64,000 nt of DNA from Gambelia wislizenii (lineage: Eukaryota; Chordata; Lepidosauria; Squamata; Crotaphytidae), in assembly GCA_030847615.1 (NCBI GenBank), contig JAUMIR010000002.1, forward strand, positions 111,422,309 to 111,486,308, read 5' to 3'. A program made the translations under genes and the position numbers. Below, piece by piece: positions 60,101 to 60,873 of the stretch (its first letter is position 1; each line of letters starts with the position of its first letter). Under the pieces are notes generated by a model. It saw only the letters and a program-made list of their open reading frames with translations, did no database searches and was not told the DNA's origin.

Positions 60101-60411
60101 TGATGAAGTCACCTTACGACATCCAGGGTAAATTTCACACCAACACACTAAACATGCTCTAAAAATGCTTTAAAAATCATTTCTGGCACTGATTGCTGTT
60201 CTACTAATTTGTCCATACTCTATTTTCTAATCAACTAGCTTGACTTTGAAAATCATCCGGAAAAAAAGTTTGGAAGTTTCAATGGGAGATGGAGTGACAT
60301 TTGTAGTGGTTTTGCATCAGGTCTGGAGGAAACATGCTACACATGGAGATTTTCTGGGGTTCTATATAACTGACAGTCATAAGTTGTCTGAACATACTCA
60401 TGGCTTATTAG
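2031..60411 (+). CDS. ITIH3: Inter-alpha-trypsin inhibitor heavy chain, ITIH3-like (20 exons, 3' end outside window)
   Basis: This gene encodes a secreted plasma heavy chain. In the family, heavy chains are made in liver, joined through their C-terminal Asp to the chondroitin sulfate of bikunin, and passed to hyaluronan by TSG-6. The 20 exons join in frame to 811 codons: signal peptide (about residues 1-20), basic KKR pro-site (31-33), VIT domain (about 40-170), CxxC pair in exon 7, vWA domain (about 285-470) with MIDAS residues D289, S291, S293, T359 and D394, a helical region, a short Pro/Ser linker, and the DPHF site at 651-654 followed by the removed C-terminal domain. The ATG at 2031 has A at -3 and G at +4. 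The inferred length plus the missing end gives about 890 residues, usual for ITIH3. ITIH1 and ITIH4 match less well in the linker and C-terminal part. The family is certain; the ITIH3 assignment rests on recalled similarity. Confidence 0.88.
2124..2875. other. Intron 1, first part
   Basis: AT-rich unique-looking intron sequence. No element was recognised. Confidence 0.5.
2879..3098 (+). mobile_element. Palindromic MITE with inverted ACTACAAATCCCAG motifs (copy 1)
   Basis: The ends contain CTGCAGAAATAATGCAG and its inverse, and the arms GGCTTTAAATATCATGGCTCC pair with the right half. ACTACAAATCCCAG is at 3013-3026 and its inverse near 2954. Other copies are at 18852, 21812, 34395, 34680 and 49651. 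Confidence 0.75.
3604..4194 (+). mobile_element. MITE, GGAG-type TIR, about 590 bp (copy 2)
   Basis: The termini are GGAGATTATCAGAC and the exact inverse, and TCA flanks both sides (3601-3603, 4195-4197). The interior is not palindromic. It contains AACCCGGGGAGGGTC, CACTTACCTGGATGTCC and GCTGGGATCTCACCAGCATA, which recur in the copies at 24153 and 33111, so the three form one subfamily. Confidence 0.85.
4200..4975 (+). repeat. Possible solo LTR
   Basis: A TATA box (TATATAAA, 4507-4514) is followed 271 bp later by AATAAA (4785-4790) and a GT repeat, as in an LTR with promoter and polyadenylation signal. I did not find clear TG...CA ends or target duplications, and nothing coding. It could be an old retroelement LTR or chance. 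Confidence 0.3.
4737..4760. repeat. (TG)n microsatellite
   Basis: Twelve uninterrupted TG dinucleotides. Confidence 0.9.
4976..6635. other. Intron 1, last part
   Basis: Mostly unrecognised. A short Tigger-like end (GAATCAGTGGATATGGGGG) is at 5670-5703. The last 25 bases form the pyrimidine tract of exon 2. Confidence 0.5.
6636..6656 (+). CDS. ITIH3: ITIH3-like exon 2 (21-nt microexon)
   Basis: This exon has seven codons (KRNAADA), phase 0 on both sides. A long pyrimidine tract and CAG precede it and GTAAGT follows. With exon 1 it gives a KKR dibasic site, matching the position where family members lose a short N-terminal propeptide. It is too short to be found by ORF scanning and is supported by splice signals, phase and family position. 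Confidence 0.8.
6933..7275 (+). mobile_element. Tigger/MER2-like non-autonomous transposon
   Basis: The ends are AGGTTGAGTATCCCTTTAT and CACTCAACCTG with TA at the borders, as expected for pogo/Tigger elements. The interior CATATACATAATAAGGTATC and GTCACTATCTCTGCCACCC recur inverted at 29058-29401. Confidence 0.75.
7276..7790. other. Intron 2, nothing recognised
   Basis: No element was recognised. A purine-rich stretch lies at 7620-7700. Confidence 0.45.
7790..8905 (+). pseudogene. L2 LINE 3' remnant split by a MITE
   Basis: Translation gives pieces of the C-terminal L2 reverse transcriptase: [39 protein letters not shown] and, after stops, [20 protein letters not shown] and [14 protein letters not shown]. 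The 3' part (8679-8905) reads on after a MITE at 8346-8675. Several stops and frame changes make it a dead copy. Confidence 0.75.
8346..8675 (+). mobile_element. Foldback MITE (GGAC-type, copy 3)
   Basis: The ends are GGACATTTTCAGACAGTG and CATCTGAAAGTGTCC inverted, and TAT flanks both sides (8343-8345, 8676-8678). The arms are long and nearly palindromic (GGAACGGCGCTC, TTTTTGGATGCCGCCATCCC). It interrupts an L2 LINE, so it is the younger insertion. Confidence 0.85.
8906..9336. other. Intron 2, GC-rich stretch
   Basis: A block GTGGGGACCAGGTAA is present twice (about 8949 and 9038), near related TTGTCACTG and TTGTCGTCG bases, suggesting a short local duplication. No gene was recognised. Confidence 0.4.
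9340..9936 (+). mobile_element. TIR element, GGGC/GGGT-type (copy 1)
   Basis: The ends GGGTGCATCTATACGAT and ATCGTGTAGACGGCACC pair over 17 bases, and AGA flanks both sides (9337-9339, 9937-9939). The interior contains AATATGGCGGCCGC and CCAGCCAATCAGA, shared with 31435-31958. Confidence 0.75.
10112..11571 (+). mobile_element. hAT-type non-autonomous transposon with internal minisatellite
   Basis: The terminal repeats CAGTGATGGGCAACCT and AGGTTCGCCATCACTG (inverted) are typical hAT ends. A perfect 8-bp target duplication TTCTAGGG lies at 10104-10111 and 11572-11579. The 1,460-bp body has no transposase. About half of it is a GC-rich tandem array. Confidence 0.93.
10600..11315 (+). repeat. 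GC-rich minisatellite, about 8 units of 90-104 bp
   Basis: Units begin with GGCCTTTCCGAGG or variants near 10602, 10704, 10799, 10899, 11000, 11090, 11194 and 11292. Each goes on with CTCCGGGGCTTC, AGCCTCGGAGCCCCC, TGGGAAGG and GGGAGAGGC. The GC-rich units keep several frames open on both strands without looking like a protein. Confidence 0.9.
12106..12154. repeat. (CT)n microsatellite
   Basis: About 24 CT dinucleotides. On the minus strand it is a (GA)n run at the 3' end of the adjoining LINE and may be its tail. Confidence 0.9.
12156..16440 (-). pseudogene. APE-type non-LTR retrotransposon (LINE), antisense, broken
   Basis: On the minus strand the order is endonuclease (15365-14958: [13 protein letters not shown]), linker (14906-14470), reverse transcriptase (14205-12829: [76 protein letters not shown]) and a C-terminal segment (12610-12296: [12 protein letters not shown]). 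The catalytic FADD is present. Frameshifts near 13330, 12830 and 12700 and a MITE at 14212 break it. 15640-16440 probably holds the 5' part. It is not BovB, CR1 or L2; I cannot name the clade. Confidence 0.8.
14212..14468 (+). mobile_element. Foldback MITE (GGAC-type, copy 4) inside the LINE
   Basis: The ends are GGACTTTTTCGGACAAGT and its exact inverse, and TAC flanks both sides (14209-14211, 14469-14471). It is the same subfamily as 621-933 (GCAGCGCTGCAGGGCGTCCC) and lies between the endonuclease and reverse transcriptase regions of the antisense LINE. Confidence 0.9.
16441..18406. other. Intron 2, last part
   Basis: No element was recognised. There is a short CA run at about 16577-16594 and a (GGGA)n run at 18070-18091. 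The pyrimidine tract of exon 3 ends it. Confidence 0.5.
18407..18573 (+). CDS. ITIH3: ITIH3-like exon 3 (start of VIT domain)
   Basis: The exon begins [12 protein letters not shown] after TCTAG and ends in phase 2 before GTATGT. It encodes the first strands of the VIT domain, including KVTSRF and [12 protein letters not shown]. Two N-glycosylation sequons are visible, NVS and NFT. The 11.7-kb intron before it is filled with transposons. Confidence 0.92.
18852..19073 (+). mobile_element. Palindromic MITE with ACTACAAATCCCAG (copy 2)
   Basis: The ends GTGCATCTACACTGTAGAAA and TTTCTACAGTGTAGATGCA pair. The arms carry CACTACTTTAACTGCC and AAAGTGGTGTCAAACTG. ACTACAAATCCCAG is at 18988-19001 with an imperfect inverted partner in the left arm. 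Confidence 0.8.
19074..21086. other. Intron 3, mostly unrecognised
   Basis: It contains a foldback at 19498-19662 (arms GTGATTAAGGTGCAGCAGGA and its diverged inverse). The rest shows no recognisable gene or repeat. Confidence 0.5.
21087..21308 (+). mobile_element. Tigger-like remnant
   Basis: Bases such as CCCATATCCATGG, TCTAGGTCCTCCAATA and GTGGATACAAGACTCAACC match the Tigger-like group in this window. The ends are diverged. Confidence 0.5.
21385..21489 (+). CDS. ITIH3: ITIH3-like exon 4 (VIT domain)
   Basis: The exon encodes [20 protein letters not shown] and on to the AGLVK motif. It starts after TGCAG, completing the ATG codon split with exon 3, and ends in phase 2 before GTGAGG. This is one of the most conserved stretches of inter-alpha-inhibitor heavy chains. 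Confidence 0.92.
21812..22016 (+). mobile_element. Palindromic MITE with ACTACAAATCCCAG (copy 3)
   Basis: The ends GGTCTCTTTCGCACTATACC and GGCATAGTATGAAAGAGGCC pair. The motif ACTACAAATCCCAG is at 21931-21944. This copy is more diverged than copies 1 and 2. Confidence 0.7.
22017..22777. other. Intron 4, nothing recognised
   Basis: No gene or repeat was recognised. Confidence 0.45.
22778..23072 (-). mobile_element. tRNA-derived SINE (family N, copy 1)
   Basis: Read on the minus strand it starts GGAGCCCTGGTGG, with an A-box-like GTGGTTGAGTGGTT region and a B-box-like GTTCGATTCC. It ends with CTGATAGCCTTGTGGCTGAA, GAGCGGGGT and a (TAAA)n tail at 22797-22821. Same family as 56661, 62722 and 63617. 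Confidence 0.85.
23170..23239. repeat. Perfect 29-bp inverted repeat
   Basis: Arms 23170-23198 and 23211-23239 are exact reverse complements around a 12-base spacer. The outer part is a GAAATT/AATTTC repeat and the inner part CAGTGTTCAAAT. It could form a stable hairpin. No known element was matched. Confidence 0.95.
23557..23874 (+). mobile_element. Foldback MITE (GGAG-type, copy 5)
   Basis: The ends are GGAGATTTTCAGA and TCTGAAAATCTCA, with TTA at both borders (23554-23556, 23875-23877) if the last base of the element has mutated from C to A. The long arms share CAGAATTGTTTCTGTCC, TCTTCCGTCATCCTGACG and GTTCTAGTTC. Confidence 0.8.
23968..24832 (-). mobile_element. Sauria-type SINE split by a MITE
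   Basis: The minus strand reads, in two pieces (24832-24786 and 24152-23968), a SINE head with a GAGTATTGGAC region, then AGACCAGGCTTTG, GGAAACTCACTGGC, CAAGTCGCACTCTCTCAG and ATAAGTAATG-type tail bases. The join across the MITE restores GAGTCCTA-GTCCAATACTC continuity, so the SINE is the older unit. Confidence 0.7.
24153..24785 (+). mobile_element. MITE, GGAC-type, about 630 bp (copy 6) inside a SINE
   Basis: The left end is GGACATTTTCAGAC and the right end GAAAATGATTC is diverged. Flanks are CTA and CTG. The interior (AACCCGGGGAGGG, CACTTACCTTGATGTCC, TTGCGCCAGCATAATGGG) matches 3604-4194 and 33111-33718. Confidence 0.75.
25105..25185 (+). mobile_element. L2-like LINE 3' tail with (AATG)n
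   Basis: The bases TAGGCCACCTTGAATCCC, GGAAGGTGGGATAGAAG and five AATG units form the tail structure seen at 305 and 32700. Confidence 0.5.
25251..25655 (-). repeat. Ngaro-like direct repeat B2
   Basis: Partner of B1 and the 3' terminus of the element on the minus strand. It begins GACCCAGCCTGG and ends near GGGCCCATGT. Confidence 0.9.
25656..26056 (-). repeat. Ngaro-like direct repeat A2
   Basis: The part from about 25785 to 26056 matches A1 at 27805-28090 (CATTTTGACCA, GAACATGGC, CCAGACTAGTC, GGTAAGCCCCCTT). The rest has no partner because A1 is truncated by the deletion. Confidence 0.85.
26057..26457 (-). repeat. Ngaro-like direct repeat B1
   Basis: About 400 bp, very similar to 25251-25655 (for example ACTACACCAAATAGTCTTCA and TGAATGTTGGCAATAAAAGG). 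The copies differ at scattered bases and by small indels. Confidence 0.9.
26457..27432 (-). pseudogene. Ngaro-like tyrosine recombinase, broken
   Basis: The first piece (27432-26926) has [32 protein letters not shown] and [20 protein letters not shown], typical of the recombinase fold in DIRS-order elements. The later pieces (26947-26756, 26765-26457) are in other frames. The usual HSFRIGA box reads GSHSLWIGS, so the catalytic Arg appears to be lost. Confidence 0.75.
27466..27815 (-). pseudogene. Ngaro-like RNase H domain
   Basis: The minus-strand frame encodes [34 protein letters not shown] and [19 protein letters not shown]. The acidic DN of RFWCDN and the D of [10 protein letters not shown] fit a DIRS-order RNase H. 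The frame stays open into A1, showing the deletion junction. It has no reverse-transcriptase partner here. Confidence 0.8.
27805..28090 (-). repeat. Ngaro-like direct repeat A1, truncated
   Basis: 5' terminus of the element on the minus strand. It matches A2 over about 285 bp and then runs into RNase H coding sequence. Confidence 0.85.
28091..28426. other. Intron 4, last part
   Basis: AT-rich. Bases 28162-28200 resemble 25197-25235 on the other side of the Ngaro-like element. The exon 5 acceptor ends it. Confidence 0.5.
28427..28589 (+). CDS. ITIH3: ITIH3-like exon 5 (VIT domain)
   Basis: The exon encodes [20 protein letters not shown] and [11 protein letters not shown], the end of the VIT core. 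It starts after AAAG in phase 2 and ends in phase 0 at GAG before GTAATG. Both joins keep the frame and the family sequence order. Confidence 0.93.
29058..29401 (-). mobile_element. Tigger/MER2-like non-autonomous transposon
   Basis: The ends CAGGTTGAGTCTCCCTTA and AAGGGAGACTCAACCTG are inverted repeats, and TA flanks both sides. The interior is the inverse of 6933-7275. Confidence 0.85.
29506..29616 (+). CDS. ITIH3: ITIH3-like exon 6
   Basis: The exon has 37 codons, phase 0 on both sides, between TTTCAG and GTGTGT. It encodes [20 protein letters not shown] and ends KSFSGKK, the linker between the VIT domain and the cysteine-bearing segment. Confidence 0.93.
29845..29970 (+). CDS. ITIH3: ITIH3-like exon 7 (CxxC segment)
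   Basis: The exon has 42 codons, phase 0, between TTCAG and GTAAAT. It encodes [18 protein letters not shown] and then [12 protein letters not shown]. The Cys pair spaced by two residues is a family hallmark. The following intron is only 85 bp. Confidence 0.94.
30056..30172 (+). CDS. ITIH3: ITIH3-like exon 8 (vWA domain, MIDAS)
   Basis: The exon has 39 codons, phase 0, between TTTTCAG and GTAACC. It opens the von Willebrand A domain and carries the metal-ion site as DVSIS followed by MSGRK. The DxSxS residues are all kept; the residue between the two serines is Ile where other heavy chains usually have Gly. An NVS sequon is also present. Confidence 0.94.
30410..30495. repeat. (AATG)n and (AAATAT)n microsatellites
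   Basis: Five AATG units are followed by about ten AAATAT units. They may be the degenerate tail of a SINE or LINE. Confidence 0.85.
30753..31044 (+). mobile_element. MITE, GGAC-type, about 290 bp (copy 7)
   Basis: The ends AGACTTTATCAGATG and TGTCTGATAAAGTCC are inverted, and TTA flanks both sides (30750-30752, 31045-31047). The centre has a palindrome TTTTTATTGACAGG / CCATCAATAAAAAGTG. Confidence 0.85.
31435..31958 (+). mobile_element. TIR element, GGGC-type (copy 2)
   Basis: The ends GGTCTTGTCTATATG and CATATAGACAGGCCC pair. Flanks are CCA and TCA, a one-base mismatch. The interior AACATGGCGGCCACAG and GTCCAGCCAATCATCC match the copy at 9340. Confidence 0.75.
31959..33107. other. Intron 8, mid part
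   Basis: An L2-like tail (TAAGCCGCCTTGAATCCC, GGAAAAGGCAGGATGATAG) followed by a TTAATT-rich stretch lies at 32720-32825. Nothing else was recognised. Confidence 0.45.
33111..33718 (+). mobile_element. MITE, GGAG-type, about 610 bp (copy 8)
   Basis: The ends GGAGATTTTCAGATGG and CCATCTGATAATCTCC pair, and TAT flanks both sides (33108-33110, 33719-33721). The interior matches 3604-4194 and 24153-24785 (CACTTACCTCGATGTCC, GCATCACGCCAGCATAACG). Confidence 0.9.
33891..34059 (+). CDS. ITIH3: ITIH3-like exon 9 (vWA domain)
   Basis: The exon encodes [20 protein letters not shown] and on to [17 protein letters not shown]. It follows a T-rich tract and TTTTAG, and ends in phase 1 before GTAAGT. The phase matches exon 10. 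Confidence 0.93.
34395..34620 (+). mobile_element. Palindromic MITE, diverged motif (copy 4)
   Basis: The ends GACTATTGCACTACA and TGTAGTGCAATAAGTCC pair. The arms share TAGCACTATTATTCCACTTT. The central motif reads ACTGCAAAGCCCAG, so this belongs with 49651-49841 as a side branch. Confidence 0.75.
34680..34908 (+). mobile_element. Palindromic MITE (copy 5) with 3-bp target duplication
   Basis: The ends GGCAGCTGACAC and GTGTGTCAGCAGCC are inverted, and TAC flanks both sides (34677-34679, 34909-34911). The left arm has the inverse of ACTACAAATCCCAG; the right arm is mutated. It is adjacent to copy 4. Confidence 0.8.
34912..35828. other. Intron 9 before the CR1
   Basis: No gene or repeat was recognised. 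Confidence 0.45.
35832..36722 (+). pseudogene. CR1 ORF1, 5'-truncated, SGNH esterase domain
   Basis: The frame is open from just after a TGA at 35829 to the stop at 36720-36722, with no initiating ATG for the family N-terminus. A predicted coiled coil ([19 protein letters not shown]) is followed by an SGNH/GDSL-type esterase: [11 protein letters not shown] (catalytic Ser), HVGTNDTA (conserved GTND block) and DGVHLT (Asp and His). In CR1 elements this protein binds RNA and has an esterase fold. The usual N-terminal zinc-binding part is missing. Confidence 0.88.
35837..39729 (+). mobile_element. CR1 LINE, 5'-truncated, with intact ORF2
   Basis: The element has ORF1 and ORF2 and ends in three ATTCTATG octamers (39706-39729), the hallmark CR1 3' end. 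TGATCCAA occurs at 35829-35836 and again at 39728-39735, a probable 8-bp target duplication overlapping the tail. It starts inside ORF1. The open ORF2 suggests a recent insertion. Confidence 0.93.
36728..39640 (+). CDS. CR1 ORF2: endonuclease and reverse transcriptase
   Basis: ORF2 has 970 codons without a stop. It starts at the ATG five bases after the ORF1 stop; the same frame is open further upstream to an ATG at 36569, but that lies within ORF1 coding sequence. The apurinic endonuclease domain has [42 protein letters not shown] and ESDHVLL. The reverse transcriptase has [61 protein letters not shown] and the catalytic FADDTKLGG (FADD at residues 704-707). The C-terminal end has [20 protein letters not shown] and [17 protein letters not shown] bases. 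It appears catalytically intact. Confidence 0.93.
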   Translation: MGEGDSILEGKRAGENSQTVIDGTRQTAQGPNSGRQKNLHREQVKGTHGLRCLYTNAQSMGNKQDELELLALQNKYDIIGVTETWWDESHDWNVGIEGYNLYRRNRPNRKGGGIALYVRDIYTSEVIHDINTGSQVESIWIKIKGEGNNRDVIVGLYYRPPNQTEELDVAFLEQMNIHAERRDVVVMGDFNYPDIYWQSNSAKTTRSSKFLTCLEDNFMVQKVEEATRGSAILDLILTNRDDLVNGVQVVGSLGESDHVLLEFVIQWKGEARHSQTCILDFRRADFNKLREILGMIPWSRILKEKGPQDGWDFLKREILKAQFQTVPLRKKNGRCLKKPGWMTKELSMELSFKRNMYRKWKRGKITKEEFKQIANTCRSKVRKAKAQNELRLAREVKNNKKGFFGYVRSKRRKKEMIGPLRGEDGKMLTGDREKAELLNTFFASVFSEKEKEDQPEENGTEDTIGEIQLKISKEVVQEYLLNLNEFKSPGPDELHPRVLKELANIISEPLAIIFENSWRTGEVPADWRRANVVPIFKKGKKEDPNNYRLVSLTSIPGKILEQIIKQRVCEHLEGNAIITKSQHGFQRNKSCQTNLISFFDKVTSLVDEGNAVDIAYLDFSKAFDKVPHDILANKLVECGLDKLTVQWICNWLTGRTQRVLSSGSSSSWKDVTSGVPQGSVLGPVLFNIFINDLDEGIRGILIKFADDTKLGGVANTLEDRIKIQNDLDRLESWAKANKMKFNTEKCKVLHLGRKNEMHKYRMGETWLNETTCERDLGVLVDHKLNMSQQCDAATKKANAILGCINRSIVSRSREVIVPLYSALVRPHLEYCVQFWAPQFRKDIDKLERVQRRATKMVKGLETMPYEERLRELGMFNLEKRRFRGDMIALFKYLKGCHAEDGAGLFSAAPETGTRSNGCKLQEQRFHLNMRRNFLTVRAVRQWNTLPQSVVGSPSLEAFKQRLDGHLSGML
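39736..40743. other. Intron 9, last part
   Basis: AT-rich unique-looking sequence ending at the exon 10 acceptor. No element was recognised. Confidence 0.5.
40744..40869 (+). CDS. ITIH3: ITIH3-like exon 10 (vWA domain)
   Basis: The exon encodes [14 protein letters not shown] and [12 protein letters not shown]. It carries the MIDAS Thr (T359) and the later Asp (D394). It starts after TTCCAG and ends in phase 1 before GTACTT. A CR1 LINE of 3.9 kb sits in the preceding intron. Confidence 0.93.
41043..41230 (-). mobile_element. CR1 3' fragment, antisense
   Basis: The stretch AGAATCATAGAGTTGGAAGA, CCATCCAGTCCAACCCCCTG and GGAGACTCCACCA is the inverse of the CR1 3' untranslated region seen at 39540-39729. 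Confidence 0.9.
41231..42801. other. Intron 10, rest
   Basis: Bases 41390-41770 resemble an L2-type 3' end in part (GAGAAGGCCCTCTCCCACAT), without certainty. The remainder shows nothing recognisable. Confidence 0.4.
42802..42983 (+). CDS. ITIH3: ITIH3-like exon 11 (vWA domain end)
   Basis: The exon encodes [19 protein letters not shown], then [18 protein letters not shown] and [15 protein letters not shown]. It lies between TGCAG and GTAAGA and ends in phase 0. The NLGFG and RIYEDSDA-type motifs are diagnostic of inter-alpha-inhibitor heavy chains. Confidence 0.94.
43452..43944 (+). mobile_element. TIR element, GGGC-type (copy 3)
   Basis: The ends GGGCTTGTCTATACAAGG and CCCATGTGTAAGCCC pair. 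Flanks are TAA and TAG. The interior (CTTTGCCCCAGCAG, GCCCAGGGGCAGA, GCATCATCAGGACTGCAGGG) is the inverse of 62940-63010, so this copy and 62696-63427 lie in opposite directions. Confidence 0.75.
43945..44160 (+). mobile_element. Sauria-type SINE, 5'-truncated
   Basis: The segment reads GGATTCTGGAGACCAGGGTT, CAAATCCCTGCC, ACTGGGTGGCCATGG, CTCCTCTGAAGAAATCTTGCC, CATAAGTCAGAAACGACTTG and a (CAA)n tail. The tRNA-like head upstream of the B box is missing where the DNA transposon abuts it. Confidence 0.85.
44161..44895. other. Intron 11, last part
   Basis: A G run lies at 44640-44652. No repeat or gene was recognised. Confidence 0.45.
44896..45081 (+). CDS. ITIH3: ITIH3-like exon 12
   Basis: The exon has 62 codons, phase 0, between TTTTTTAG and GTAAGT. 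It encodes [20 protein letters not shown] and [19 protein letters not shown], the beta-rich region that follows the vWA domain. Confidence 0.94.
45356..45612 (+). mobile_element. Tigger-like non-autonomous transposon
   Basis: The ends CAGTAGGGCCCCTGTATCC and GGATAAGGGGGTCCTACTG pair, and TA flanks both sides. The interior includes TTGGAGGACCTAGAAAATGG. The inverse copy is at 57716-57968. Confidence 0.9.
45767..45984 (+). mobile_element. Sauria-type SINE, near full length
   Basis: The head reads AGCCAGTGTGGTGCAGTGGT, with the B-box GGTTCAAATCC. It goes on with ACTGGGTGGCC, CTTGCCAAGG, CATAAGTCAAAAACAAC and ends in CAACAACAA. ATGCTAT is found just before (45753-45759) and just after (45984-45990), a likely target duplication. 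Confidence 0.88.
45991..46726. other. Intron 12, last part
   Basis: AT-rich with short TTACAATTATAACTTA-type palindromes at 46195-46260. No element was recognised. Confidence 0.45.
46727..46866 (+). CDS. ITIH3: ITIH3-like exon 13
   Basis: The exon encodes [20 protein letters not shown] and then [17 protein letters not shown]. It lies between TAACAG and GTAATG and ends in phase 2. The ERLWAYLTI motif is strongly conserved in ITIH1 to ITIH4. Confidence 0.94.
47391..47545 (+). CDS. ITIH3: ITIH3-like exon 14
   Basis: The exon encodes [20 protein letters not shown] followed by [14 protein letters not shown]. It lies between ATCCAG and GTACAG and ends in phase 1. [13 protein letters not shown] is closer to ITIH3 than to ITIH1 as I recall them, a main reason for the symbol. 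An NLT sequon is present. Confidence 0.93.
47690..48262 (+). pseudogene. L2 LINE 3' remnant
   Basis: Translated pieces read [20 protein letters not shown] and [13 protein letters not shown], followed by a 3' tail CTGCCTCGATCCATAGGGAG with AGGCAGGTAAGATG and GTTGTTG. It is a decayed copy of the same family as 7790-8905. Confidence 0.65.
48263..48846. other. Intron 14, last part
   Basis: No element was recognised. A long T/C tract (48798-48832) leads to the candidate 6-nt exon. Confidence 0.45.
48847..48852 (+). CDS. ITIH3: ITIH3-like candidate exon 15 (6-nt microexon)
   Basis: The candidate exon is CTGAGG. A strong pyrimidine tract and ACAG precede it and GTAAGT follows directly. Phase is 1 on both sides, so including it keeps the frame. 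It completes Ala and adds Glu. With exon 16 the result reads LEAEATRQSAASP, and AEAT matches the recalled linker of ITIH3 at this point. No transcript evidence was available. Confidence 0.65.
49058..49300 (+). mobile_element. Tigger-like remnant
   Basis: It starts TACAGTCAGCCCTCTCTATC, with CCACGGATTTTGC and AGATTCAACCATCCATGG, matching the Tigger group that begins CAGTCRGCCCTC. The right end is diverged (AGCCTACTATACA). Confidence 0.65.
49651..49841 (+). mobile_element. Palindromic MITE, diverged motif (copy 6)
   Basis: The ends CACTATACTGTATAACACTA and CAGTATAACAGTATAGG pair in part. The arms share GCTATGGCTGCCTCCT and GGCAGCCATAGC. The central motif is ACTGCAAATCCCAG. Confidence 0.7.
49842..50842. 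other. Intron 15, mid part
   Basis: No gene or repeat was recognised. Confidence 0.45.
50843..51070 (+). mobile_element. Tigger-like remnant
   Basis: Phrases such as GGTTTGGTTCCAGGACCTTC, CGTGGATACCCAAATCCGTG and GCCAAATCCGTGATTATAGA match Tigger-type internal sequence. Confidence 0.55.
51138..52147 (+). mobile_element. GC-rich TIR element of about 1 kb
   Basis: The ends GGGGTCAGTTACATGGCAAA and TTTATTCTGCCGTGTAACTG/ACCCC pair, and AGG can be read at both borders if the left end has lost one G. The interior (51330-52030) is much richer in G, C and CpG than its surroundings and contains GATTGG and a CT-rich tract. Short open frames at 51410-51745 and 51782-52021 show no recognisable protein. 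Confidence 0.7.
52148..53186. other. Introns 15-16, AT-rich stretch around exon 16
   Basis: Apart from the 12-nt candidate exon I recognise nothing. Confidence 0.45.
52532..52543 (+). CDS. ITIH3: ITIH3-like candidate exon 16 (12-nt microexon)
   Basis: The candidate exon is CTACACGGCAAT. It lies between a T-rich tract with TTTACAG and a GTAAGT donor, phase 1 on both sides. It adds A-T-R-Q to the linker before the maturation site. Its length is a multiple of three, so it could be included or skipped without a frameshift. Confidence 0.68.
53645..54877 (-). pseudogene. RTE-BovB LINE fragment with 13-bp target duplication
   Basis: The minus strand encodes decayed pieces of the BovB reverse transcriptase C-terminus: [50 protein letters not shown] and [33 protein letters not shown] flanks both sides (53632-53644, 54878-54890). 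It is 5'-truncated and sits inside a CR1. Confidence 0.92.
55474..55783 (+). mobile_element. MITE, GGAG-type, about 310 bp (copy 9) inside CR1
   Basis: The ends GGAGATTATCAGACATG and GCATCTGATAATCTCC pair, and AGT flanks both sides (55471-55473, 55784-55786). The interior (GGGGACACGCCAAAAATCGC, TTTTTGCTGCATC) matches 61895-62184. Confidence 0.92.
56661..56932 (+). mobile_element. tRNA-derived SINE (family N, copy 2)
   Basis: It begins GGAGCCCTGGTGGCGCAGTG (A box) and has GCAAGTTCGATTCC (B box). It ends CTGATAGCCTTGTGGCTGAA, GAGCGGGGTATAAATAAC and a T/A tail. It is the best-preserved copy in the window and sits inside the Penelope-like fragment. Confidence 0.92.
57265..57315 (+). ncRNA. Hammerhead-ribozyme-like relic in Penelope pLTR
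   Basis: The core order CTGAAGA, hairpin TGTCAGC-TACAGAT-GCAGGTG, then GAAATGTC resembles a minimal type I hammerhead (CTGATGA, stem II, GAAA, short stem III, UH). The core has a T-to-A change in CTGATGA and weak stem pairing, so it is probably inactive. An inverted version lies near 56318-56355. Penelope-like elements are known to carry such motifs. Confidence 0.45.
57527..57589 (+). CDS. ITIH3: ITIH3-like exon 17 (Pro/Ser/Tyr linker)
   Basis: The exon encodes [20 protein letters not shown], a low-complexity linker between the helical region and the cleavage site. It lies between TATATAG and GTGAGT, phase 1 on both sides. ITIH3 has a similar Pro/Tyr-rich linker here; ITIH4 has a much longer one. 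Confidence 0.85.
57716..57968 (-). mobile_element. Tigger-like non-autonomous transposon
   Basis: The ends CAGTAGGACCCCCGTATCC and GGATACAGGGGTCCTACTG pair over 19 bases, and TA flanks both sides. It is the inverse of 45356-45612 and well preserved. Confidence 0.92.
57969..58410. other. Intron 17, mid part
   Basis: No element was recognised. Confidence 0.45.
58413..58605 (-). mobile_element. BovB-type 3' end fragment
   Basis: The bases TGTTGTTGTC, ATGTTCAACTTATGGCAACC, CTATGAATGAAAGACCTCC and TAACGTGGTCTTCCTCTTTT parallel the 3' end of the BovB copy at 53645-53830. Confidence 0.8.
58606..59184. other. Intron 17, last part
   Basis: No element was recognised. Confidence 0.45.
59185..59298 (+). 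CDS. ITIH3: ITIH3-like exon 18 (DPHF maturation site)
   Basis: The exon encodes [20 protein letters not shown] and then [17 protein letters not shown]. In this family the chain is cut between Asp and Pro of DPHF (here D651 and P652) and the new C-terminal Asp is esterified to chondroitin sulfate. The site is intact. The exon lies between TTTACAG and GTAAGC, phase 1. Confidence 0.95.
59299..59922. other. Intron 18, with local short duplications
   Basis: A block around 59459-59620 repeats variants of CAGTGTGCAT, CCAATGTGCAC and GAGTGCCCA about every 25-30 bases, a degenerate minisatellite. Similar bases (GTGCACATTG) occur at 34200-34330. Confidence 0.4.
59923..60127 (+). CDS. ITIH3: ITIH3-like exon 19 (C-terminal prodomain)
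   Basis: The exon encodes [32 protein letters not shown] and [17 protein letters not shown] sequence (here SFTWLDE). It lies between CATTAG and GTAAAT and ends in phase 2. This is the ITI heavy-chain C-terminal domain that is removed on maturation. An NGT sequon is visible. Confidence 0.94.
60239..60411 (+). CDS. ITIH3: ITIH3-like exon 20 (C-terminal prodomain, last exon in window)
   Basis: The exon encodes [17 protein letters not shown] and [20 protein letters not shown], ending in phase 1 before GTATGA. In the family the next residues are the GQFF segment. I found no acceptor plus matching codons for it in 60412-64000, so the last one or two exons (about 78 codons) should lie past the window end. 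Confidence 0.94.
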
Positions 60412-60870
60412 GTATGAAATCACTGAAGTTTCATAAATATTTATATGTATATGTGCAAGGCAAAAGAAGTTATTTGTTTTCCTGTCGTGGGAAAGCTCTT
60501 GGCTCGCATGGAAAGTCTGTCTTTGTCAGCTTTTGGTAAAACATTGCATTTTTGCAAATCTTCCAACAAAGTACTGGAGAATAGCAAATACAAATGCTGT
60601 AGTTGGAGTGGGATGGACAATGCTTGGACATTTGTTTTCTGAACTTCCAACTCAGACATTCAATTGCCATTGGACAAGGTAACACTTTGTTCTGAAACAA
60701 ACATTAACAAAATCAGACTACATGTCTGTTTATCAGAGACCAGTAAAGTGGGTCTTGATATTTCAACACACTGCAACTTCTGGATATATTAACTGAAATA
60801 ACACAATCCCTCCCTCTCCTTTTTGCTTGTACACCTTCTATAATGGCTGCTTTAATATCACTTTGTTGGC
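60412..60870. other. Intron 20, first part
   Basis: No further ITIH exon or repeat was recognised. Confidence 0.5.
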
Positions 60871-60873
60871 TGT